Position numbers and translations under genes: made by a program
Part shown: piece after piece, positions 46,835 to 54,660 of the stretch
Layout of the letters: every line of letters starts with the position of its first letter
Position numbering within the stretch: the first letter of the stretch is position 1
Assembly (NCBI GenBank): GCA_964578485.1
Contig: CAZODA010000012.1
Span: 1-64,000, forward strand
DNA from: CAZODA01 sp964578485
GTDB taxonomy: Bacteria; Bacteroidota; Bacteroidia; Bacteroidales; Marinilabiliaceae
Length of the DNA stretch: 64,000 nucleotides
Reading direction: 5' to 3'
Notes under the pieces: generated by a model
What the model saw: only the letters and a program-made list of their open reading frames with translations
Database searches by the model: none
Told to the model about the DNA's origin: nothing

Positions 46835-47300
46835 GTCAGTGATCAGGAATCAGTTATCAGTCATCAGTCATCAGTAAACAGTTAATAGTGATCAGTCATC
46901 AATGAAAATGATCGACAATGTAGAGACGCACGGCCGTGCGTCTTTTAATTTCATGACATGTCGCATTCGTTTGGGGTTTTGAGTTTGGAGTTTTGAGTTT
47001 AGGGTTTTGAGTTTGGGTATTTCGCTTCGCTCAAAATAATCGAAACTGGTCGTTGAGCGGAGCCGAAACGCCCTGTTTCGAATCATCAATGATCAGTAAA
47101 CAGTCATCAATGAAAATGATCGACAATGTAGAGACGCACGGCCGTGCGTCTTTTAATTTCATGACATGTCGCATTCGTTTGGGGTTTTGAGTTTGGAGTT
47201 TTGAGTTTGGAGTTTTGAGTTTGGAGTTTTGAGTTTAGGGTTTTGAGTTTAGGGATTTCACTCCGCTCAAAAACCATACGCCTTGAAGAGGCAGCATAAT
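46835..47300 (+). repeat. Dispersed composite intergenic repeat, copy B (tandem duplicate)
   Basis: Two near-identical units lie 208 bases apart, with shared sequence starting at 46893 and 47101. Each has a CAGTCATCAATGAAAATGAT-type lead, then GACAATG, then a perfect 20-base palindrome (46924-46943 and 47132-47151) with arms AGACGCACGG. A 14-base tandem repeat (GTTTTGAGTTTGGA type) follows, with three copies in unit 1 (46976-47017) and five in unit 2 (47184-47253). Each ends with a TTTCGCTTCGCTCAAAA-like phrase. No gene is visible in the remaining stretch to 47553, which is AT-rich and should hold the rex promoter. Confidence 0.88.
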
Positions 47301-47553
47301 ACTCTCCCTTTGTACTCAAGTCGGTTTCAATTAACAATATTAATTTTTGTAGGTCTTTTTTACACAAGTTATTTTTATTAAAGAAAAATTTCTTTAATGT
47401 TTTGTTTTTTTTATTTTTGTGAATTCTATTTTCGAATATTTATTATGGATTATTTAACTGCAAAAATATATCTGCAGCCATATATCAATTCAAAGCAAGG
47501 AAGAAATCTCAATCTTTTTAAGAGCATTATTTTTAAAATAAATCGTATTTATT

Positions 47554-48216
47554 ATGGCTAAAAGCAAGTCAGGGAAAAAAAAGATTCAAGTACCCGAACC
47601 ATCTTTACATCGTTTACCTTGTTATCTTGCCTATTTAAAAATGGAGCATCTTAAGGGCAGTCGATATGTTTCATCTAAATTAATTGCGCGTTACAATGGT
47701 GTTGCTGCCACGCAAGTAATAAAAGATTTGGCACATACAGGATTTAGCGGAAAAACTAAAGTAGGTTATGAAGTTGATCCACTTATTAATGCATTAGAGG
47801 ATTTTCTTGGTTTCCAAGAAATGAGTGAAGCTTGTTTATTTGGTGCGGGTAGTTTAGGGACTGCTTTGCTTCATGATCACGGATTAATACAATATGGTCT
47901 CAAGATTACTGCTGCCTATGATATAGATACTGAAATTATTGGCAAAAAAATTGGGGGTGTTGAAATCCATCATTTAAATGATTTCATCCAAAACAAAAAT
48001 CAGAGTATTCATATAGGCATATTAACTGTACCTTTGGAGAGTGCTCGAGACACTGCTCAAATAATGATTAAGAACGGTATTCGTGCAATATGGAACTTCA
48101 CGCCTGTACGCATGACTCTCCCCGACCATATTGTTGTTCAGAACACTTCCCTTTATGCTCATCTCGCTGTTATTTTTAATCGTTTAAAAAGCAATGAAAA
48201 GGGTGATTCACAATAG
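47554..48216 (+). CDS. rex: Redox-sensing transcriptional repressor Rex
   Basis: The 220-residue protein has an N-terminal winged helix (about residues 15-80, with LHRLPCYLAYLK, YVSSKLIARYNGVAATQVI and KDLAHTGFSG). A Rossmann NAD(H)-binding domain follows, with CLFGAGSLGTALL. AIWNFTPVRMTLP and a C-terminal helix are used in dimer domain swapping. Rex binds operator DNA when NADH is low and represses fermentation and respiration genes, which suggests an anaerobic or facultative lifestyle. Its stop codon is one base from the stop of the convergent histidine kinase gene. Confidence 0.93.
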   Translation: MAKSKSGKKKIQVPEPSLHRLPCYLAYLKMEHLKGSRYVSSKLIARYNGVAATQVIKDLAHTGFSGKTKVGYEVDPLINALEDFLGFQEMSEACLFGAGSLGTALLHDHGLIQYGLKITAAYDIDTEIIGKKIGGVEIHHLNDFIQNKNQSIHIGILTVPLESARDTAQIMIKNGIRAIWNFTPVRMTLPDHIVVQNTSLYAHLAVIFNRLKSNEKGDSQ

Positions 48217-48217
48217 C

Positions 48218-49579
48218 TTAAAACATCAAGGTGAATTTAGTCTCTCTCCCCGGCACTGAAAAAGCACTGATACTACCGGCATGCAATCGCATAATTTGAC
48301 GCGAGAGGCTTAATCCTATTCCTGAGCCATTTTGTTTAGTTGAAAAAAATGGGATAAAGATTTTATCCAATACTTCAGGCAAGATTCCTCTGCCATTATC
48401 AACTACTTGGATTGCAATTTTCCCTCTACGGTTTAAATATGCACTTAGTAAAATATTATTTCCTTCATTTTTTTCAAAAGCATAAATTGAATTTCTAAGC
48501 AAATTTATCAGAACTTGTTCTATTAGTTTTTCATCTGCCGAGAGTTCCAAAGTTGGGGGTTCAACAACAATTTGACAATGAATATTTTTCTTTTCAAAGT
48601 CATTTTGATGCAGACGATATATATTTTTTAATAATTTTTCAACAGGAAAGATTGAAAATTCCGGAGTTGGAATACTTGTTAAATTTCTATAGGTATTAAC
48701 AAAATATATAAGGCCTTCGGTTCTTTTATCTATTGTTGATAATGCTTCAAGAATTTCAAGCAAGTTGTTTTGTTCTTCCTTACAGCTGTTTTTTCCTTCA
48801 AGTTTTTGTATTACATCTTTCATTAGATGTGTTATTGTAGATGATAAAGATGAAATAGGAGTAATAGAATTCATTATTTCATGAGTCAATACCCTTATCA
48901 ACTTCTGCCATGATTCCATTTCTTGTTCATCCAATTCTGACTGAATATTCTTAATTGAAACTAAGGTAATATCCCGATTATGGATTTTAAAACCTGTTCC
49001 GTATATCGACAATTGCAAAAACCCATCATTATCGCGCACCTTTACCAACACATTTTCTCCATTTCTGATAGTCAGAAGTTTATTAACAAGTTCAGGGCTA
49101 TAATCTTGTAACATTTGTATGTTATTAAGGTTTCTAAGCTGAAACATTCTTTTTGTTGCACTATTGATAAACTCAACGGATCCATCTTTTTGATAGGCAA
49201 TTAGAGCAATTCCAATATGTTGAATAACTGTTTGGAGGTAATAATAGCTTTCTTCTTTTTCTTCGCGAACTGCTTTAAAATCACTAATCACATCATTTAA
49301 GGTCAACTTTAGTCTCTCCAATGAGGATTCATCATTTTCAACCTGAAAAGTGCGCGAAAAATCGGAATATCTAATTGATTGCAGGAAACTGTTAAGCAGT
49401 CTGTTAGTTTTGTCAACATAATGAAAAAGTGCCCATATTTGTATCAACACCAACACAGCTAACACTCCGGCAGTAAGTATGAGATTTGTTTTTACCAACA
49501 AATAAATAAACACAAAAATATTAGCGCTTAATAATAATATTCTTGCAAGCAGTTTGATCCGAAAATAATTAAAGCCCAT
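48218..49579 (-). CDS. NtrB-like sensor histidine kinase
   Basis: About 453 residues from the ATG at 49579 (MGFNYFRIKLLARI). This start is chosen because a longer reading from 49645 has no family support. Two N-terminal membrane helices (residues about 10-50) have almost no periplasmic loop between them. A PAS-like domain (YLQTVIQHIGIALIAYQ) is followed by HisKA with the phospho-His in VLTHEIMNSITPIS, then HATPase (INLLRNSIYAF, VDNGRGI, GSGIGLSLSRQI). It probably senses an internal or membrane signal. The start overlaps the response-regulator stop by 11 bases, so the pair is coupled. Confidence 0.93.
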   Translation of the reverse strand: MGFNYFRIKLLARILLLSANIFVFIYLLVKTNLILTAGVLAVLVLIQIWALFHYVDKTNRLLNSFLQSIRYSDFSRTFQVENDESSLERLKLTLNDVISDFKAVREEKEESYYYLQTVIQHIGIALIAYQKDGSVEFINSATKRMFQLRNLNNIQMLQDYSPELVNKLLTIRNGENVLVKVRDNDGFLQLSIYGTGFKIHNRDITLVSIKNIQSELDEQEMESWQKLIRVLTHEIMNSITPISSLSSTITHLMKDVIQKLEGKNSCKEEQNNLLEILEALSTIDKRTEGLIYFVNTYRNLTSIPTPEFSIFPVEKLLKNIYRLHQNDFEKKNIHCQIVVEPPTLELSADEKLIEQVLINLLRNSIYAFEKNEGNNILLSAYLNRRGKIAIQVVDNGRGILPEVLDKIFIPFFSTKQNGSGIGLSLSRQIMRLHAGSISAFSVPGRETKFTLMF

Positions 49580-50945
49580 ATTTTTCCATTCGGCGATACA
49601 GAGATGTACGCGTAAGACCGAGCTCGGATGCTGCCTTAGATACATTTCCGTGATTATTTTTCAACACTTTACGTATAATTTGCCTTTCAATTTCCTCCAA
49701 GTTATAGCTTTCTAATTTAAAGCTGCCACTTGCTCCATCCGGTGCACTTAATTGAAAGTCATTTTCACTCAAAGAATCTGATTCACTCATAATCAAAGCT
49801 CTTTCAATGACATGCTGTAGTTCCCTAACATTTCCCGGCCAGTGATAAGCCGACAACTTTCTTATAACACTTGAATTTAAACGATTAACTTTCCTGTTAT
49901 ATTTTTTACTGTAAATATTAATAAAATGATCTGCCAATAAAGGTATATCCTCAATTCTATCACGCAAAGGAGGCAAATCAATTTCAACGGTATTTATTCT
50001 ATATAACAAATCTTGCCGAAACTCATTATTTACAGCCATTTCTTTAATTCCCATATTCGTTGCACAAATGAGTCTGATATCAACAGGAATTGCCTTATTT
50101 GCCCCCACGCGTGTAACTTCACGTCGTTCTAATACGGTAAGTAATTTCGCCTGTAAGGGAAGTGACAAATTCCCAATCTCATCCAGAAAGATTGTCCCTC
50201 CCGAAGCAAGCTCAAAACGTCCGGGTCTGTCAACTCTTGCATCAGTAAATGCTCCTTTGACATGTCCAAACAATTCACTCTCAAAAAGGGATTCACTTAA
50301 AGCACCAAGGTCAATGCTGATAAAAACTTCGTTATTACGTGTTGACTGCCGATGAAGTGCACGAGCCACAAGTTCTTTTCCAGTACCATTTTCTCCTAAA
50401 ATAAGCACATTAGCGTCTGTAGCAGCTACTTTTCTAATAGAATTAAACACTTTTTGCATACCCTCCGATACTCCAATGAAATCGGCAAAAGGCTGATCCA
50501 GGATAGTATTAATTTCTCTTTGTCGTTCACGTAAATTTGATGCTTCTTTTCTGGATTCTTTCAAATTTATGGCCGACCAAATTGTAGCAAGCAATTTTTC
50601 ATTTTGCCATGGCTTAACAATAAAATCGGCAGCACCGGCTTTAATTGCCTTAACCGATTTTTCAACATCTCCATAAGCAGTAATAAATAAAACAACAGCA
50701 GAAGGATCTATTTCAAGAATTTGTTTAAGCCAAGAGAAGCCCTCACTTCCACTTATTGCATCCTTGTCAAAATTCATATCAAGGAGAATTGCATCAAAGT
50801 CCTCTTCAGCCATATACTGAGGTATTCGTTTTGGATTTGTGGTAGTTCGGATTAATTCAACATGCGGCTTTAACAACATATTCAATGCAAAAAGTATATC
50901 TGCATTATCATCAACAGCTAATATTTTTCCTTTTTTTTTAGTCAT
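49569..50945 (-). CDS. NtrC-family sigma-54-dependent response regulator
   Basis: The 458 residues hold a receiver domain (VDDNADI, phospho-Asp in ILLDMNFD, residues 1-125). The AAA+ sigma-54 activation domain has Walker A GENGTGKELVARALH and Walker B GGTIFLDEIGNL, plus the sensor-2 region PGNVRELQHVIERAL. A Fis-type helix-turn-helix ends the protein (NHGNVSKAASELGLTRTSLY). The sigma-54 contact loop reads GAFTDA instead of the usual GAFTGA. The phospho-Asp loop is stretched by a short insert (DKDAISGSEG). It is divergent from an ABC transporter 326 bases away, a likely target. Confidence 0.94.
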   Translation of the reverse strand: MTKKKGKILAVDDNADILFALNMLLKPHVELIRTTTNPKRIPQYMAEEDFDAILLDMNFDKDAISGSEGFSWLKQILEIDPSAVVLFITAYGDVEKSVKAIKAGAADFIVKPWQNEKLLATIWSAINLKESRKEASNLRERQREINTILDQPFADFIGVSEGMQKVFNSIRKVAATDANVLILGENGTGKELVARALHRQSTRNNEVFISIDLGALSESLFESELFGHVKGAFTDARVDRPGRFELASGGTIFLDEIGNLSLPLQAKLLTVLERREVTRVGANKAIPVDIRLICATNMGIKEMAVNNEFRQDLLYRINTVEIDLPPLRDRIEDIPLLADHFINIYSKKYNRKVNRLNSSVIRKLSAYHWPGNVRELQHVIERALIMSESDSLSENDFQLSAPDGASGSFKLESYNLEEIERQIIRKVLKNNHGNVSKAASELGLTRTSLYRRMEKYGL

Positions 50946-51076
50946 CTTTGAACTTAGATCAAATTTTATAAAACACAGCCAACTTTGAAATTATATTATG
51001 TGGAGCCCCACAAATTTACTTATAAATATTAAATATGACGGGCTATTCCTCTTAATTTCAATAAAATAGTTTTGAT

Positions 51077-51104
51077 GGCATAATTTCTGTTCATAAATTA
51101 TGCC
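51077..51104. promoter_or_regulatory. Perfect inverted repeat overlapping a weak sigma-54-like element
   Basis: GGCATAATTT at 51077-51086 pairs perfectly with AAATTATGCC at 51095-51104 across 8 bases. Reading plus strand, TGGCA at 51076 followed at the right spacing by CTG resembles the -24/-12 sigma-54 consensus TGGCAC-N5-TTGC, but the C after TG is a T. It lies between the NtrC-like gene and the ABC genes. Confidence 0.5.
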
Positions 51105-51222
51105 GAAGCGATTTATCAAAATACTTTTTTATTAAAAGACAAAACATTTATGACCTATACGCTATTTTTCAAGGTTATAAGCTAAGCTTAATCAATAGAA
51201 TCATAAAATCAAAGTAGTTTCT

Positions 51223-51242
51223 ACTGTCCGTTTTAGGACAGT
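51223..51242. promoter_or_regulatory. Operator-like inverted repeat ACTGTCC-N6-GGACAGT
   Basis: A perfect 7-base inverted repeat with a 6-base AT-rich centre. It ends 29 bases before the chosen ABC ATPase start. The two-fold symmetric half-sites with one helical-turn spacing look like a dimer binding site. The binding protein is not known; the adjacent NtrC-type regulator is the obvious candidate. Confidence 0.55.
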
Positions 51243-51271
51243 TGGTGTACAATTTCGAACACTTTTTAAAA

Positions 51272-51934
51272 ATGATACATACCAGGAATTTAATAAAAAC
51301 ATTCAAGACCTCCGAAGTTGAAACCATGGCCCTAATTAATATAAATATTGATATTGGTAAAGGAGAGTTTGTTTCTGTCAGCGGTCCTGCCGGTAGTGGA
51401 AAATCCTCTTTATTTAACATTCTTGGCTTATTGGATAAGCCCGACAGTGGTGAGATATATTTTATGGGGAAAGAATGTGCCGGGCTAAGTCTTAATCAAT
51501 TAGAAAAACTCAGGAAGGGAAACATTGGTTATATATTCAAGAACTCCGGGTTGGTAGATGAGTTAACGATATTCTCCAATATAGAATTACCTTTATTATA
51601 TTTGAATGTTTCCCGAAAAAAAAGGAAAGAAATGGTCAATGAATTATTGTCAGAATATAAACTTGAGCATAAAAGAAACAGTTATCCTGACGAGTTAACC
51701 AAATTTCAGCAACAGATGGTAAGCATTGCCAGGGCTATAGTATTCAAGCCGGGTCTATTATTGGCAGATGAGCCTGCCGGTAGTTTAAATTCACTTGAAG
51801 GTGGTGAAATACTTGAAACATTATCATTAATAAATCAGGACGGTACTTCTGTTTTATTTTTCACCAATTCTATGCAGGAGGCGCAAAGAGCGGGTCGTGT
51901 CATTCAGCTCTTTGATGGTCATACTATCAGCTAA
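51272..51934 (+). CDS. Degenerate ABC transporter ATP-binding protein (MacB/LolD-like)
   Basis: About 220 residues from the ATG at 51272 (MIHTRNLIKTFKTSE). A TTG ten codons upstream is less likely. Walker A (SGPAGSGKSSLF) and Walker B with its Glu (LLLADEPAG) are intact. The Q-loop Gln is Lys (YIFKNSG), the LSGGQ signature is LTKFQ (DELTKFQQQMVSIARAI), the D-loop is SLNS, and the H-loop His is Asn (LFFTNSM). Such changes usually cripple ATP hydrolysis. It is paired with an FtsX-type permease downstream and faces an NtrBC-like system, so the module may work as a sensor or slow switch. That role is inference. Confidence 0.85.
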   Translation: MIHTRNLIKTFKTSEVETMALININIDIGKGEFVSVSGPAGSGKSSLFNILGLLDKPDSGEIYFMGKECAGLSLNQLEKLRKGNIGYIFKNSGLVDELTIFSNIELPLLYLNVSRKKRKEMVNELLSEYKLEHKRNSYPDELTKFQQQMVSIARAIVFKPGLLLADEPAGSLNSLEGGEILETLSLINQDGTSVLFFTNSMQEAQRAGRVIQLFDGHTIS

Positions 51935-51995
51935 TTCAAACAATAAAATTTGTTCATAATAATATAATCTGATAAATAAGTACAAATTTGTTTTT

Positions 51996-54446
51996 ATGCG
52001 TTTTTTGAATTTTATATCGACTTTTTTCAGAAACATTACTTTAAATCGTACTATTTCACTATTAACGCTCCTTGGTCTTTCTTTGGGTATTGCCATGAGT
52101 TTGTTAATGATTATATATATATCTTATGAAACAAATTATGACAGGCATTTTCCGGATTCAGAGAATATTTACCGTATATATAGTTATGGCAATATTGGCG
52201 AGGACAGCATTAAAAGTGCATTAAGTCCTATTCCCCTTTCCGAAGAGTTACAACACTTACAGGGCATACAAAATGCAACCCGTCTAACACCCGCAACAAG
52301 CAAAATCATTTCAAGTAGTAGTATGAAGTCGCTTGAATCATTTTTTTTCTATGCTGATTCTAATTTTTTCAAGGTATTTGAAGTTCCCTTTTTACTGGGT
52401 ATTCCGGATACAGTTTTCTCTTGTAAAAATTATGCAGTTATAACATTATCGGCAGCACAACGCCTTTTTGGCCAGGAAAATCCTATAGGCAACAGCATTA
52501 GTATTGATAATGATCTTGAATATATTATTTCAGGTGTTATATCAGATATTCCTTCAAATACACATTTCAACATAGATATATTAGGGAACTGGTCTCTTTT
52601 GGAGAAAAAAATTCTTTCAGATTCAAAGGATGACACTGCAACAATTATAAACAACTGGCTACATCTTAACAGTTATACTTATTATAGAACAGATTCTGAT
52701 ATTTCTAACTCTGACCTAAGCGATAATATTTCTGAGTTCACAGATGAGATAATAAAAGCGCAGATATCCAAAACTTTTGGAAACAACGACAATTTTGAAG
52801 ACAAAGTAAGTTTGAATTTTGCTTCTCAACCCATCCACGACATACATCTTCATTCGCATCTTGATTACGAAATTCTTCAAACTGCCAATCCCCATTATAT
52901 CAAATTATTCACTTGGATAGCAATATTGGTATTAATAGTAACAACAATAAATTTCATGCATCTTTCAACAGCAAAGTCCTTTGTTCGTTTCAAGGAAATA
53001 AGCATGCGTAAAATTTACTTTTCAAGACGCCAAGACATTGCAATTCAGCTAATAACTGAGGCTATTTTATATTCTTTTATGGCACTTCTGATAGCTCTTG
53101 TTTTAGTAGAACTACTTTTCCCTTTATTTACCTATCTTTTTGATATAAATATTTCTTCCTACAGTTTTCTCGATCACCCCGATTTGATCTCCTTATTTTT
53201 AATTGCCTTGATTGTAGGAATATTATCAGGTAGTTATCCTGCCATTTTTTATAGTAGCTTAAAACCTATATCCATACTTCAAGGTAATATCCGAATTAAA
53301 AAAAACAGTTTGTTTTTTCGAGGTATAATGGTAACAATTCAGGTTGGATTATTCATTTCATTAATTTCTGTTACCATCATTATTAACAGACAATATAATT
53401 TTCTAATAAAATCTGATCATGGTTTCAATACCGAGAATCTTCTTGTTATTGAACGTGGTTTTGCTACCATGGAAGAGCAAAAAGTTTTTAAAGACACTCT
53501 GTTACATAACATACCCATACAACATGCAGGTATTATACAACACATTCCGGGTGAAGAACCCGGTATGATATCATTTAAAAAAGATGATCCAAACGAAGGA
53601 GTCATGCTTCTGGCAATAAATTATGCGGATTCCGATTTTTTCAAAACTATGGGAGTCGATTTCCTTCATGGCAGGTCTTTCAATGAATCTGACACAGCAA
53701 ACCCTTCAAACATTATAATTAATGAATCTGCTGCACGATTAATAGCCTATGATACTGCCGGTGCCGGAAGGATTGAATTAATTGGTGGCCGCGATAACAC
53801 AACTATCCATAAATATGAAATCATTGGAGTTATCAATGACATTCATTTTGAAAGTATGAAAGCTCCTGTTCGCCCTATGGTATATATGCAGTTGGATCAA
53901 AGCAGCATGTCTGGTCATATAATCATAAATACCGGAAATATACCTTCGGCAGAAATTTTGTCTAAAATACAAGAGTTATTGAACGATCATTTTCAAGCTA
54001 ATATTATTCCCCCCTATCCAATGGAAAAAATAAGGGAAGGCTTTTATTCTGATGAGAAGAAATTTGCCCGCTTAGGACTTATATTTACTATTTTGACCTA
54101 TTCTCTTGCCTTATTGAGTCAGATTGGAATGGCCACTTTTTTGTTACATTATCATCAAAAAAGAAATTATATAAAAAAAACTTATTTTGCTTCAACTTTT
54201 CGGTTAATTACAGGTACTTTCAAGTTTTCAGGGCTTTTTATTTTAACAGCAATACTGATTTCCCTGCCTCTTTCAATACTTACAACACAGATATGGCTTT
54301 CTGAGTTCCACAGCATTTTGAGGCCTACTATAATATATTATCTCATACCAATATTAATCACCATTAGCACTTTCTGTTTAACTGTATTTATCATCGGCAA
54401 TAGGGCCTTTAAAAAGCAACATGATTTTTTTATCGAATATGGTTGA
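51996..54446 (+). CDS. FtsX/MacB-family ABC transporter permease
   Basis: The 816-residue protein has two FtsX modules. A first membrane helix (SLLTLLGLSLGIAMSLLMII) leads into a MacB-like periplasmic core (HFPDSENIYRIY, PENPIG-like QENPIGNSISID). Three helices, a second membrane-periplasm unit from about residue 430, and three C-terminal helices follow. The loops that normally read RxKEIGIRKVLGA are RFKEISMRKIYFS after the first module and KRNYIKKTYFAS after the second, both partly degenerate. It follows the degenerate ATPase by 61 bases. The family includes macrolide, lipoprotein and peptide exporters and signalling partners of histidine kinases. Confidence 0.85.
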   Translation: MRFLNFISTFFRNITLNRTISLLTLLGLSLGIAMSLLMIIYISYETNYDRHFPDSENIYRIYSYGNIGEDSIKSALSPIPLSEELQHLQGIQNATRLTPATSKIISSSSMKSLESFFFYADSNFFKVFEVPFLLGIPDTVFSCKNYAVITLSAAQRLFGQENPIGNSISIDNDLEYIISGVISDIPSNTHFNIDILGNWSLLEKKILSDSKDDTATIINNWLHLNSYTYYRTDSDISNSDLSDNISEFTDEIIKAQISKTFGNNDNFEDKVSLNFASQPIHDIHLHSHLDYEILQTANPHYIKLFTWIAILVLIVTTINFMHLSTAKSFVRFKEISMRKIYFSRRQDIAIQLITEAILYSFMALLIALVLVELLFPLFTYLFDINISSYSFLDHPDLISLFLIALIVGILSGSYPAIFYSSLKPISILQGNIRIKKNSLFFRGIMVTIQVGLFISLISVTIIINRQYNFLIKSDHGFNTENLLVIERGFATMEEQKVFKDTLLHNIPIQHAGIIQHIPGEEPGMISFKKDDPNEGVMLLAINYADSDFFKTMGVDFLHGRSFNESDTANPSNIIINESAARLIAYDTAGAGRIELIGGRDNTTIHKYEIIGVINDIHFESMKAPVRPMVYMQLDQSSMSGHIIINTGNIPSAEILSKIQELLNDHFQANIIPPYPMEKIREGFYSDEKKFARLGLIFTILTYSLALLSQIGMATFLLHYHQKRNYIKKTYFASTFRLITGTFKFSGLFILTAILISLPLSILTTQIWLSEFHSILRPTIIYYLIPILITISTFCLTVFIIGNRAFKKQHDFFIEYG

Positions 54447-54576
54447 TTATTCTTCAAAATTAAATTCAGAGCTACAAAGATGATTTGCTATTTCTTTTTA
54501 ACAGTTTTAACATAAACTTGGGACATCCACAAAAAATAATATCCAAATCCGGTAAAAATCTATTAATTTATTAGTC

Positions 54577-54605
54577 GTTGATTTTGAAAAAAATGAATAT
54601 ATTTG
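54577..54605 (+). promoter_or_regulatory. Promoter for secDF
   Basis: GTTG at 54577-54580, 17 bases, then TATATTTG at 54598-54605. It fits the Bacteroidota consensus with one deviation, 55 bases before the ATG. Confidence 0.6.
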
Positions 54606-54660
54606 CGCCTTAATGATAAGTAACTAGAATAAAGAAAAAGAAAAGATAAAAGTTAAACAA

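Noticed and set aside
46893..47253. CRISPR array
   Set aside because: The 14-base units are contiguous without unique spacers, and the 208-base repeat occurs only twice. No cas genes are near.
46892..47367. Two minus-strand open frames with KLKTLNSKLQTQN repeats
   Set aside because: The repetitive peptide is only the translation of the 14-base minisatellite. Nothing suggests expression.
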